In this document: in pieces, positions 17,000 through 24,445 of the stretch
How positions within the stretch are numbered: position 1 is the stretch's first letter
Layout: the number at the start of each line of letters is the position of its first letter
NCBI RefSeq assembly: GCF_014925385.1
Contig: NZ_JACSDK010000007.1
Coordinates: 1 to 38,702 of the forward strand
Direction: 5' to 3'
Source of the DNA: Pelagibius marinus
GTDB lineage: Bacteria > Pseudomonadota > Alphaproteobacteria > Kiloniellales > Kiloniellaceae
Length of the DNA: 38,702 nt
Position numbers and translations under genes: made by a program
The notes under the pieces: model-generated
Database searches by the model: none
What the model saw: only the letters and a program-made list of their open reading frames with translations
What the model was told of the DNA's origin: nothing

Positions 17000-18658
17000 A
17001 TGCCCGAGACCCAAAGCTTCGACTACGTCATCGTCGGCGCCGGCTCCGCCGGCTGCGTGCTGGCCAGCCGCCTGACCGAGGACGCCGACGTCTCCGTGCT
17101 GCTGCTGGAGGCCGGCGGTCGCGACAACTCGATCTTCATCCATATGCCCGCCGCGCTGGCCAAGCCGCTGGCCAACGACAAGTACAACTGGTTTTACAAC
17201 TCGGAGCCGGAGCCGCACCTGAACAACCGGCGCATGTACTGCCCGCGCGGGCGGGTCATCGGCGGCTCCTCCTCCATCAACGGCATGGCCTACGTGCGCG
17301 GCCACGCCCGCGATTACGACCGCTGGGCGCAGGGCGGCCTTCAGGGCTGGGACTACAGCCACGTGCTGCCCTACTTCCGCAAGGCCGAGACCTACGAGCG
17401 CGGGCCCGACGACTACCGCGGCGGCGACGGCCCGCTGAACGTCTCCGCCGGTCCCTGCAAAAACCCCCTGTTCCAGGCCTGGATCGAGGCGGGCCGCCAG
17501 GCCGGCTATCCGGTCACCCAGGACATGAACGGCTTCCAGCAGGAAGGCTTCGCCCACATGGACATGACCGTCCACAAGGGCCGCCGCTGGAGCGCCGCCG
17601 TCGCCTACCTGAAGCCGGCCATGACCCGGCCCAACCTCACCGTCTGGACCCGCGCGCTGACGACGCGCGTGCTGATCGAGAACGGCCGCGCCGTCGGCGT
17701 GGAGCTGGCCAAGGGCCACGAGCGCGTGGAGGTGCGGGCCCAGCGCGAGGTGATCCTCTCCGGCGGCGCCATCAACTCGCCGCAGGTGCTGCTGCTCTCC
17801 GGCGTCGGGCCGGCCGACGAGCTGAAGGCGCTGGGTATCGACGTCCGGCACGACCTGCCGGGCGTCGGCAAGAACCTGCAGGACCACCTGGAGATCTACG
17901 TGCAGCACGCCTGCACCCAGCCGATCACCCTCTATTCGGCCCTGAAGCCCTGGAACCAGGCGAAGATCGGCTTCGACTGGCTGTTCTTCAAGAAGGGCAT
18001 CGGCGCCTCCAGCCAGTTCGAGGCCGGCGGCTTCATTCGTTCCAGGGCCGGCGTCGAGCACCCGGACCTGCAGTACCACTTCCTGCCCATCGCCATGAAT
18101 TACGACGGCACCAACCCTGCGGGCACCCACGGCTTCCAGGCCCACGTCGGCCCCATGCGCTCGCAAAGCCGCGGCGAGGTCACCCTGAAGTCGGCGGACC
18201 CGAAGGAAGCGCCGCGCATCCTCTTCAACTACATGAGCCAGGAAGCCGACCGCCAGGAGTTCCGCGCCTCGGTGCGCCTGACCCGCGAGGTCTTCGCCCA
18301 GAAGGCCTTCGATCCCTTCCGCGGGCCCGAGCTGGCGCCGGGCCCGGACGTGCAGAGCGACGAAGAGATCGACGCCTTCGTGCGCGAGCACGTGGAGAGC
18401 GCCTACCACCCGTCATGCTCCTGCAGGATGGGCAACGACACCATGGCGGTGGTCGACGGCGCGGGCAAGGTGCACGGTCTGGAGGCGCTGCGTGTCGTCG
18501 ACGCCTCGGTCATGCCGTCGATCGTCAGCGGCAATTTGAACGCCCCGACGATCATGCTGGCGGAAAAACTGGCCGACACCATCCGCGGCCGCGAGCCCCT
18601 GCCCGCCTCCGAGGCCCCGGTGTGGATCGCCCCGCACTGGGATACGCAGCAGCGGTAG
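17000..18658 (+). CDS. betA: Choline dehydrogenase (GMC oxidoreductase)
   Basis: A 552-residue FAD enzyme oxidising choline to betaine aldehyde at the membrane. The ADP-binding motif VGAGSAG is at residues 12-18, followed by VLLLEAGG. The GMC signatures are the [15 protein letters not shown] segment and [17 protein letters not shown]. The catalytic pair is His470 ([12 protein letters not shown]) and Asn514 (SGNLNAP), 44 residues apart exactly as His466 and Asn510 are in choline oxidase. Electrons probably enter the respiratory chain. It is the last gene of betIBA; the following low-GC orphan starts 16 bases later. Confidence 0.95.
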   Translation: MPETQSFDYVIVGAGSAGCVLASRLTEDADVSVLLLEAGGRDNSIFIHMPAALAKPLANDKYNWFYNSEPEPHLNNRRMYCPRGRVIGGSSSINGMAYVRGHARDYDRWAQGGLQGWDYSHVLPYFRKAETYERGPDDYRGGDGPLNVSAGPCKNPLFQAWIEAGRQAGYPVTQDMNGFQQEGFAHMDMTVHKGRRWSAAVAYLKPAMTRPNLTVWTRALTTRVLIENGRAVGVELAKGHERVEVRAQREVILSGGAINSPQVLLLSGVGPADELKALGIDVRHDLPGVGKNLQDHLEIYVQHACTQPITLYSALKPWNQAKIGFDWLFFKKGIGASSQFEAGGFIRSRAGVEHPDLQYHFLPIAMNYDGTNPAGTHGFQAHVGPMRSQSRGEVTLKSADPKEAPRILFNYMSQEADRQEFRASVRLTREVFAQKAFDPFRGPELAPGPDVQSDEEIDAFVREHVESAYHPSCSCRMGNDTMAVVDGAGKVHGLEALRVVDASVMPSIVSGNLNAPTIMLAEKLADTIRGREPLPASEAPVWIAPHWDTQQR

Positions 18659-18674
18659 CTCAGGAGCTGATGAC

Positions 18675-18989
18675 ATGGGAAGCCATCTGCAGATGTTGAG
18701 GGCAGCCGCCGTCACCGAAGTAGTCGAGCTCCATGACTACATCCAGTTGGCCTTTTCGAACGACTACGGGCTCAGCATCTATAACGATTTTGCGATCAAG
18801 CCAGAGGGCCGCAGACTCCACGATCTGCAGTCCAAGACAGTCGACCGCATCGTAGAAGCTGAAGATGAAGTAGTATTGTGCTTCGGGGGTGACCTGGAAC
18901 TCTCTGTTTGCCTCAGGGACGAATGTTGGCATGGTCCCGAAGCCATGCAACTCAATACCCCGACTGGACAGGTTGTCATCTGGAATTGA
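18675..18989 (+). CDS. Small orphan protein of unknown function
   Basis: A 104-residue soluble protein I cannot assign. It reads as a compact beta-rich domain: an N-terminal hydrophobic strand pattern (VVELHDYIQLAFSNDYGLSIYN), a middle segment DLQSKTVDRIVEAEDEVVLCF, and the C-terminal pattern LRDECWHGPEAMQLNTPTGQVVIWN. That last pattern resembles small hypothetical proteins I associate with toxin-immunity loci, which is a weak impression. The ATG has CAGGAG eight bases upstream. G+C is about 53% over the part counted, well below betA, suggesting transfer. A two-hairpin repeat begins 14 bases after its stop. Confidence 0.7.
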   Translation: MGSHLQMLRAAAVTEVVELHDYIQLAFSNDYGLSIYNDFAIKPEGRRLHDLQSKTVDRIVEAEDEVVLCFGGDLELSVCLRDECWHGPEAMQLNTPTGQVVIWN

Positions 18990-19003
18990 CGGTTATTGTC
19001 TCT

Positions 19004-19096
19004 GTCATGCTCGGGCTTGACCCGAGCATCCATGGAAATCCTTGGTTGGGACCGTGCTGCGGAGAAATGGACCCTCGGGTCAAGCCCGAGGGTGAC
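19004..19096 (+). repeat. Two-hairpin intergenic repeat, copy 2
   Basis: A 93-base copy with module A (from 19004, GTCATGCTCGGGCTTGACCC onward through CATCCATG) and module B (about 19067-19096, ending GGTGAC). The spacer differs in sequence and length from copy 1, while both hairpin modules are conserved. It separates the orphan gene from the RidA gene. Confidence 0.87.
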
Positions 19097-19122
19097 CTCG
19101 TTTTACTTTGAGGAGCATCCCC

Positions 19123-19545
19123 ATGGCCTACGGCTTCAATCCCCCCGGCATCTGGGGGCCGCAGGGGCGTGCCTTTTCGCAAGGCGTCATCGCCGGCGAG
19201 GGCGTGACGCTCTACATCACCGGGCAGGTGGCCTGGGACGCGGACAGCAATGTCGTCGGCCCCGGCGATGTGGCCGCGCAGATGCACAAGTCCATCGAGA
19301 ATACCCGCGTCATCCTGGAAGCGGCCGGCGGCACGCTGGAGGATATCGTCTCCATGACCATCTACTTCCTCGACCGCGCCCACCTGCCGGACATCCAGGA
19401 CGTGCGGCGGCAACACTTCAAGACGCCCGGCGCGCCGGCCAGCATCCTCATCCAGGTCTCCGGCCTGGTCATCCCGGAACTGCTGGTAGAGATCGCGCCG
19501 GTGGCCCTCATCCCGCACAAGCGCTTCAAGCGGCCGGACCGGTGA
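19123..19545 (+). CDS. RidA (YjgF/YER057c/UK114) family protein
   Basis: A 140-residue Rid-family protein. Such proteins hydrolyse reactive enamine or imine intermediates, although some subfamilies have lost that activity. Family marks are SQGVIAGEGVTLYITGQVAWD, the helix DVAAQMHKSIENTRVILEAAGG, and VSMTIYFLDRAHLPDI. The usual Arg of the active RidA motif is not obvious (ASILIQVSGLVIPELLVEIA has Gln-Val at that point), so this may be a Rid2-7 type member. The start at 19123 has GAGGAG eight bases upstream. Its stop codon is the first base of a 23-bp tandem repeat. Confidence 0.85.
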   Translation: MAYGFNPPGIWGPQGRAFSQGVIAGEGVTLYITGQVAWDADSNVVGPGDVAAQMHKSIENTRVILEAAGGTLEDIVSMTIYFLDRAHLPDIQDVRRQHFKTPGAPASILIQVSGLVIPELLVEIAPVALIPHKRFKRPDR

Positions 19546-19611
19546 GCCTCCGCCCGCCGGGCCGCTGAGCCCCCGCCCGCCGGACCGCTGAGCCCCCGCC
19601 CGCCGGGCCGG
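19543..19611. repeat. Three tandem 23-bp repeats beginning at the ridA stop
   Basis: Three near-identical 23-base units at 19543-19565, 19566-19588 and 19589-19611. Each starts TGAGCC and continues CCGCCCGCCGG with single-base differences. The first TGA is the RidA-family stop, so each unit brings a further TGA. It looks like a slippage-prone minisatellite rather than a CRISPR or an operator array. Confidence 0.85.
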
Positions 19612-19711
19612 CGCGCCGCCGCCTCTGGCGGAAATCCCTTCCAAGGCTGAAACCCCAGCGGCGCGAACCGCGTAGTTAGTCCTATAAGCAACCAACAGAG
19701 GGGTTTCAGTC

Positions 19712-19963
19712 ATGATCAAGAAAACAGCTTTGGCCGCCGCTTTCCTGGCTTTCACGGCCGCGCCGGCGCTGGCCGCCCACTGCCCCAAGGACGCCGCCGC
19801 CATTGAGGCGGCGCTGGCCAAGGCCACCAACCTGAGCGAGGCCCAGAAGGCCGAGATCACGGCGCTCAAGGAAGAGGGCATGGCCCAGCATAACGCCGGC
19901 GATCACCGCGCCTCCGAAGCCACCCTGGCCGAGGCCATGCGCATGATCCTGACGGAAATGTAA
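19712..19963 (+). CDS. Small exported alpha-helical protein
   Basis: An 83-residue protein of unknown function. Residues 1-21 form a signal peptide (KKTALAAAFLAFTAAPALAA). The 62-residue mature part is helical and charged (IEAALAKATNLSEAQKAEITALKEEGMAQHNAGDHR) with a single Cys soon after the cleavage site. AGAGGGG precedes the ATG. It resembles small periplasmic helical proteins but matches no family I can name. Confidence 0.8.
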   Translation: MIKKTALAAAFLAFTAAPALAAHCPKDAAAIEAALAKATNLSEAQKAEITALKEEGMAQHNAGDHRASEATLAEAMRMILTEM

Positions 19964-19991
19964 GCGCGCAGAGACGCAAACCCCGTCACCC

Positions 19992-20017
19992 CCTGCCTCT
20001 TTCTTGCGGGAGGCAGG
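19992..20017. terminator. Hairpin between convergent genes
   Basis: Perfect 8-bp stem (CCTGCCTC 19992-19999, GAGGCAGG 20010-20017) with a 10-base loop, between the small exported protein gene and the end of fpr. Neither side has a long T run, so termination is possible but weakly supported. Confidence 0.4.
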
Positions 20018-20099
20018 CGCTTGGCCGCGGCGCCGAGCGCGTCGGGACGCGGCCGGGTGAGGGGGACGCGGCGCGACTGCGGTGCCTGGAAAGGGACCC

Positions 20100-20909
20100 C
20101 TAGTCCACGAAGGCCTTTTCGACCACGAAGTCGCCGGGCTTGGCGTTGGAGCCCTCCTCGAAGCCGAGGTCTTCGACGATCGACTTGGTGTCCTGCAGCA
20201 TCGCCATGGAACCGCAGATCATCACGCGGTCTTCCTCGGGATTCAGCGGCGCGATGCCGAGATCGGCGAAGATGCGGCCGTTCTCGATAAGGTCGGTGAT
20301 GCGGCCCTTGGTGGGAAAGTCCTCGCGGGTGGTGGTCGCGTAGTAGGTCAGCTTGCCACCGACCAGTTCGCCGACGAGCGGATCCTGCTCGACTGAGTCG
20401 ACGAGCTGTCTGCCGTAGCCAAGGTCGACAACGTGGCGGCAGGTGTGGGTCAGAATGATCTGGTCGAACTTCTCGTAGGCGTCCGGCTCGCGGATCAGGC
20501 TGGCGAAGGGCGCGATGCCGGTGCCGGTCGACAGCATGTAGAGGCGCTTGCCGGGCTTCAACGCATCGAGCACCAGGGTGCCCGTGGGCTTCTTGCCCAG
20601 CAGGATGGTGTCGCCTTCCTTGATGTGCTGCAGCCGCGAGGTCAGCGGCCCGTCGGGCACCTTGATGGAGAAGAAGTCGAGGCCGTCGTCCCAGGACGGG
20701 CTGGCGATGGAGTAGGCGCGCAGCAGAGGCTTGCCCTCGCCCATGAGGCCCAGCATGACGAACTCGCCGGAGCGGAAGCGGAAGCTGGCCGGGCGGGTCA
20801 GGCGGAAGGAAAATAGCTCGTCCGTCCAGTGACGCACGTCGACCACCGTCTCCGCGGTGACTGTCTTCGGCAGAACGGGTGCTTCTACGCTGTTACCATC
20901 CGGGGTCAT
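20100..20909 (-). CDS. fpr: Ferredoxin/flavodoxin-NADP+ reductase
   Basis: A 269-residue FAD enzyme exchanging electrons between NADPH and ferredoxin or flavodoxin. The FAD motif is LRAYSIAS, the NADP motif STGTGIAPFASLIR, and the nicotinamide-side VMICGSMAM follows. The C-terminus ends VVEKAFVD, close to the bacterial Fpr of Rhodobacter. The start at 20909 (MTPDGNSVEAP) has AAGGAG eight bases upstream; the longer frame above it runs through a terminator hairpin. It is divergent from the HIT gene. The leader carries an intrinsic terminator, which suggests attenuation. Confidence 0.92.
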   Translation of the reverse strand: MTPDGNSVEAPVLPKTVTAETVVDVRHWTDELFSFRLTRPASFRFRSGEFVMLGLMGEGKPLLRAYSIASPSWDDGLDFFSIKVPDGPLTSRLQHIKEGDTILLGKKPTGTLVLDALKPGKRLYMLSTGTGIAPFASLIREPDAYEKFDQIILTHTCRHVVDLGYGRQLVDSVEQDPLVGELVGGKLTYYATTTREDFPTKGRITDLIENGRIFADLGIAPLNPEEDRVMICGSMAMLQDTKSIVEDLGFEEGSNAKPGDFVVEKAFVD

Positions 20910-20954
20910 GAACCGCGCTCCTTCCACTCTTTGCCTTCGCCTGCGGCAAGTAGC

Positions 20955-20975
20955 AAAAAAAGCCCCTGCAGGGGC
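20955..20975 (-). terminator. Intrinsic terminator inside the fpr leader
   Basis: On the minus strand the palindrome GCCCCTGCAGGGGC (20962-20975) is followed by seven T (20955-20961), a canonical rho-independent terminator. It lies 46 bases upstream of the fpr start and downstream of the likely promoter, so transcripts would have to read through it to express fpr. An upstream GCCTGCGGG stretch could pair with part of the stem as an anti-terminator. Confidence 0.75.
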
Positions 20976-21032
20976 CAGGTTTCCCAGGGTCCCGCAGGCG
21001 CTCACCTTCACCGCCAACGCGGCTCGTAGGCC

Positions 21033-21060
21033 TATATAATGGTTGTATTCTCCAGGGCAA
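21033..21060 (-). promoter_or_regulatory. Candidate fpr promoter overlapping an opposite TATAAT
   Basis: Minus strand: TTGCCC (21060-21055), 16 bases, then TATATA (21038-21033), predicting a start near 21026 and an approximately 70-base product ending at the leader terminator. The plus strand has a perfect TATAAT at 21035-21040 pointing to the HIT gene, but with no good -35. Confidence 0.5.
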
Positions 21061-21200
21061 GAGGAAGATGGTGCGCTGCGGAAAAATGCCGCAGTTTGGT
21101 CTTTTTCCCGGCCCACCCGGCGACGGCTCGCCAGGGCCGCGGCGCTCGGCTACCTTGGCGGCTTTCCCAGCGCCATTCGCACCTTGGGGGCGGCCAATCG

Positions 21201-21617
21201 ATGAGCGAGAATTTTTCCCTGCACGAGCGCCTGGCGGCGGACTGCGTCACCCTGGCCGACTGGCCGCTCTGCCGGGTACTGCTGATGAACGACGCCAGCT
21301 ATCCCTGGCTGATCCTGGTGCCGCGCCGGCCGGGGCTCACCGAGTTCCACCAGGTCGACGCCGGCGACATGCCGCAGCTGGCCGACGAGATCTGCGACGC
21401 CTCGCGGGCGCTGGAGGCCGCCTTCCGGCCCGACAAGATCAACCTCGGCGCGCTGGGGAACATGGTGCCGCAGCTGCATATCCACGTCATCGCCCGCTTC
21501 AGGGACGACCCGGCCTGGCCCGGCCCGGTCTGGGGCGCCCAGCCGCCGGCGCCTTACGGGGCAGAGGCCCTGCAGGCGCGGCTTGAGGCCCTGACGGCCG
21601 CCTTCGGCGCGGCGTAA
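21201..21617 (+). CDS. HIT-domain nucleotide hydrolase-like protein
   Basis: A 138-residue histidine-triad family protein, probably a nucleotidyl hydrolase or transferase acting on dinucleoside polyphosphates or AMP conjugates. The signature QLHIHVIARF aligns with His-x-His-x-His-x-x as Gln-x-His-x-His, so the first His is replaced while the presumed nucleophilic His stays. LGALGNMVPQLHIHV and the following DPAWPGPVWG tail are usual for the short bacterial subclass. The ATG at 21201 is the natural start (MSENFSLHERLAAD), although its ribosome site is weak. Confidence 0.85.
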   Translation: MSENFSLHERLAADCVTLADWPLCRVLLMNDASYPWLILVPRRPGLTEFHQVDAGDMPQLADEICDASRALEAAFRPDKINLGALGNMVPQLHIHVIARFRDDPAWPGPVWGAQPPAPYGAEALQARLEALTAAFGAA

Positions 21618-21715
21618 ATTCCTGTCCGCGTCTTCCGCTCCGGCGATGTCTGTGGAACAATGCCCGAAAAAGAAATGTGAAAGCAGACAGGGTTCGTCAC
21701 AGGGAGAAAGAGACA

Positions 21716-22621
21716 ATGCGAGGGACTCTGAAGGCAGCGGCCAGCGGCGCGGCGCTGTTCCTGCTGCTCACCACACCGCTGGCGGTCCAGACCGCCCAAG
21801 CCCAGACTGACGAAGAAAAGCTCAAGAGCCTGCTCGAGGAGCTCGACACCCTGATCGACAAGGGCGAGGCCCAGAACCTGGCCGACCCCTGGTTCCTGCA
21901 GGACCTGCGCGCGCTCGCCGACCGCTACGGCCAGACCTGGCCCGTGGTGCTGCTCGATCACCGCTTTGATTCCAAAAGCTCGCAGCCCAAGGCGCCCTGG
22001 GAGATCCGCAAGGGCGAGATGAAGATGGACTGGTCACGCGGCCTGCGCTCGCGCGTCGAGGCCAAGTCCGGCCAGAACAAGAAGATGAGCGACGAAGAGC
22101 TGGTCGGCGAGATCGTCGGCGGCCTGCTGGGCAAGGCCCTGGGCGGCAAGAACTCGCAAGGCAGCCAGACGGTCGACCCCTCGACGCCGGCGCTGGCGAT
22201 CGCCGAGCTGCCGGTCAGCAATGCCTTTCGGATGACGGCCCAGATCACCACCCGCGCCATGGCCGGCGACACCAACGGTGCCTTTGAGATGGGCGTCCTC
22301 CAGACCGGCAACTCCGGCTACCGCCTGGTGCTGACGCCCAAGGCGGACAGGAGCGCCGTGGTCACGCTCTACGCCGTCTCCCAACGCGGCACGGAACGGG
22401 TCGTCGAAAGCGCCGACTACAACACGGCCATCGTCGACGACCAGCCGCTGGAGTTCACCCTCGCCCGCCGCGCCGGCGGCCAGATGTCCGCCGCCATCGG
22501 CGAGCAGGAGTTGTTCTCGGCCAGCGACCGCAGCTTCAACGACGCCTTCACCTCCATCCTGCTCGCCAACCGCGGCGGCGACTACGCCGTCCGGCAACTG
22601 ACCCTGCGCGGCACCAAATAA
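21716..22621 (+). CDS. Exported protein of unknown function
   Basis: A 301-residue protein with a clear signal peptide (MRGTLKAAASGAALFLLLTT, cleavage likely after AQA near residue 29). A charged helical segment follows (EEKLKSLLEELDTLIDKGEAQ). The middle has a glycine-rich stretch, EIVGGLLGKALGGKNSQGSQ. The C-terminal 130 residues look like an all-beta jelly-roll or lectin-like fold (FRMTAQITTRAMAGDTNGAF, YRLVLTPKADRSAVVTLYAV, AVRQLTLRG). The fold is my reading of the strand pattern only. The start is set by GGGAG before ATG 21716. It stands alone, without operon partners. Confidence 0.8.
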   Translation: MRGTLKAAASGAALFLLLTTPLAVQTAQAQTDEEKLKSLLEELDTLIDKGEAQNLADPWFLQDLRALADRYGQTWPVVLLDHRFDSKSSQPKAPWEIRKGEMKMDWSRGLRSRVEAKSGQNKKMSDEELVGEIVGGLLGKALGGKNSQGSQTVDPSTPALAIAELPVSNAFRMTAQITTRAMAGDTNGAFEMGVLQTGNSGYRLVLTPKADRSAVVTLYAVSQRGTERVVESADYNTAIVDDQPLEFTLARRAGGQMSAAIGEQELFSASDRSFNDAFTSILLANRGGDYAVRQLTLRGTK

Positions 22622-22667
22622 GCTGCGCCCCACCGGGTTCCGGCCAAGGCTGTTTCTGGTGGACTGA

Positions 22668-22692
22668 ATCGCAAATGACTTGCATTCGCAAT
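22668..22692. promoter_or_regulatory. Possible Fur/Irr-type iron box
   Basis: An imperfect inverted repeat, GCAAATGACTTGCATTCGC (22671-22689), with flanking bases that continue the symmetry. It resembles AATGA...CATT iron-responsive operators, and it lies about 60 bases upstream of a heme-monooxygenase-like gene, which would make sense for iron control. Only the sequence symmetry is directly visible. Confidence 0.4.
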
Positions 22693-22752
22693 AACGGCCG
22701 GCCATCATGCGGCCCGGAAGTCGTCGAGATGCCGCGTCAAAAGGGAGGCCCC

Positions 22753-23076
22753 ATGTTCATCGCCATGAACCGCTTCAAAGTGAAGCATGGCCAGGAGACC
22801 GCCTTCGAGGAGGTCTGGAAGAGCCGCGACACGCACCTGAACGAGGTGCCCGGGTTCCGCGCCTTCAGCCTGCTGAAGGGGCCGAAGCGCGACGACCATA
22901 CGCTCTATTCCTCCCACACGGTCTGGGCCTCGCAGAGCGCCTTCGAGGCCTGGACCAAGTCGGAAGCCTTCCGCCTGGCGCACCGCAACGCCGGCGACAA
23001 CAGCGGGCTCTACCTCTCCCATCCCGAATTCGAGGGTTTCGAGGTGGTCCAGGAACTGCTGCCGGAAACCGCCTGA
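22753..23076 (+). CDS. ABM-family heme-degrading monooxygenase-like protein
   Basis: A 107-residue dimeric ferredoxin-like-fold protein of the antibiotic-biosynthesis-monooxygenase group, closest to HmoA/IsdG heme oxygenases. The IsdG catalytic triad can be placed: Asn in MNRFKVKHG, Trp in FEAWTKSEAF and His in RLAHRNAG. The strand GFRAFSLLKGP and the tract TLYSSHTVWAS fit. The start at 22753 follows AAAGGGAGG; the longer frame passes through the regulatory region. If functional it opens heme to release iron; a quinol monooxygenase is the alternative. A possible iron box precedes it. Confidence 0.82.
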   Translation: MFIAMNRFKVKHGQETAFEEVWKSRDTHLNEVPGFRAFSLLKGPKRDDHTLYSSHTVWASQSAFEAWTKSEAFRLAHRNAGDNSGLYLSHPEFEGFEVVQELLPETA

Positions 23077-23159
23077 GGCGCGGGATCCTACGCCAATAAA
23101 GAAATCCTTCACCGCTGGCGGCTAGATTAGGGCGGCACCCTTCCGAGAGTTCCGCCGCA

Positions 23160-23786
23160 ATGGACAGCGCCCCCTGGCCCAGCATGGACGGCCGCCCCTC
23201 CCCCTATCGCCTGGAAGCGACCTGGGCCTGCTTCTTCCAGCGGCTCGGCTGGCGCGTCGACACCAGGCCCGCGGGACTGAACGGCTGGATCCCCAGCTTC
23301 GCCATCCGCGGCGAGGGCGTCACCACCCTGGCCGACGTCCGTCCAATGCGGGAACTCTCGCCCATCGTCGCCGCCAACATGCTGAGTGCCTCCCACTGGG
23401 AGCCGATCCACCCGCGCGATCCCCTTTCGCCCAAGGCGATCCGCCACAGCCTGCTGCTGCTCGGCGAGTCGCCTCTGGCGCCGCTGGAGGCCGCGCCCCG
23501 GCTGCACGGCAAGGACCGGGCCTCCCTCGGTTGGATCCACGACGGCGTCGACGCCATCGGCGTCTACGAGGGCGGCAGCAGCGACTGGCAGATCGCCTAC
23601 CTGCTGGAACTGCCCGATGTCTCGCCGCGTCTCGGCTTCTCGGGACTTGCGGGCAACTGGATGGACCGCATCTCCGGCAGGCACTTCAACATGATGACCG
23701 ACAAGGTCACCTGCCCCGCCCGCGCCGACATCGCCGCGCTGTGGCGCGACTGCGAGGCAGTGACAGCGGCCGCCTCTCCCGGCTAG
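23160..23786 (+). CDS. Protein with eroded PD-(D/E)XK-like nuclease pattern
   Basis: A 208-residue protein of unknown function. Residues 16-65 follow the layout of small nuclease-fold domains found in phage and accessory proteins: YRLEATWACFFQRLGWRV, then a GW-P-F strand, then a strand ending in a charged motif. The positions that normally read PDF and E-V-K read PSF and D-V-R here (IPSFAIRGEG, TLADVRP), so catalysis may be lost or altered. The C-terminal half (DWQIAYLLELPDVSPRLGF, WMDRISGRHF) matches nothing I know. No ribosome site is obvious before ATG 23160. The fold assignment is tentative. Confidence 0.7.
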   Translation: MDSAPWPSMDGRPSPYRLEATWACFFQRLGWRVDTRPAGLNGWIPSFAIRGEGVTTLADVRPMRELSPIVAANMLSASHWEPIHPRDPLSPKAIRHSLLLLGESPLAPLEAAPRLHGKDRASLGWIHDGVDAIGVYEGGSSDWQIAYLLELPDVSPRLGFSGLAGNWMDRISGRHFNMMTDKVTCPARADIAALWRDCEAVTAAASPG

Positions 23787-23810
23787 GCCGGCAGCCCGCC
23801 GGGCGAAGCC

Positions 23811-24245
23811 TCAGGCGTTGCCGCCGATGTAGCCCTGGAGCTGCTCGATGGTGAATTTCTGCTCGTCGATGATGGTCTTCACCAGGTCGCCGATGGAGAT
23901 GATGCCGACGAGCTTGCCCTCCTGCATGACCGGCAGGTGCCGGAAACGCTTCTCGGACATGATGGCCATGCACTGGTCCACCGTCTGCTGCGGCGTCACG
24001 AAGATGACGTCGGGAACCATGATGTCGCGGATCGGGGTGTTGGAGGAAGACCGCCCCTTCAGGATGACGTTCCGCGCGTAGTCCCGCTCGGTGAAGATGC
24101 CGACCGCTGCATCGTTCTCCGTCACGATCACGGCGCCGACGTTTTTGCTCGCCATCAGTTGGAGTGCCTTCAGCACGGTATCGTCCGGCCGGACGGTCAG
24201 GACGTCGTGCCCCTTGTTATCGAGCACCTGCTTTATCGTTGTCAT
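23811..24245 (-). CDS. Tandem CBS-domain protein
   Basis: A 144-residue protein made of two CBS domains (about residues 8-63 and 72-130), forming one Bateman module that usually senses adenine nucleotides. Seen are VRPDDTVLKALQLMASKNVG and VFVTPQQTVDQCMAIMSEKR, each followed by the GAVIVTEND / RHLPVMQEGKLVGIISIGDL type strands. No catalytic domain is attached. On the minus strand it is 200 bases downstream of the HEAT-repeat gene, with a possible TATAGT box in that gap, so it is likely its own transcription unit. Confidence 0.9.
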   Translation of the reverse strand: MTTIKQVLDNKGHDVLTVRPDDTVLKALQLMASKNVGAVIVTENDAAVGIFTERDYARNVILKGRSSSNTPIRDIMVPDVIFVTPQQTVDQCMAIMSEKRFRHLPVMQEGKLVGIISIGDLVKTIIDEQKFTIEQLQGYIGGNA

Positions 24246-24445
24246 GGCGCATTTCCCCGCAAGTCGCTGACCTGACTATACCCCCGCCCCCCTGCCGGAT
24301 GCCCCACCCGGCAGAGGAAAACGCTAGCACGAACGGTCGCTGATCGGAAGAAGCGCTGATTCCCTCACCTGCGAGCGTAAAATGGGGCGCCGGCGGCTGC
24401 TCCACACCCTCATCGCGCGAAGTCTGCCTTAAAACCGCCGGCCGA

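Noticed and set aside
15472-17001. A 509-residue minus-strand open frame opposite betB
   Set aside because: Shadow of betB; same biased composition and no ribosome site.
19543-19611. Tandem repeats as a CRISPR array
   Set aside because: Units abut with no spacers, and there are no cas genes.
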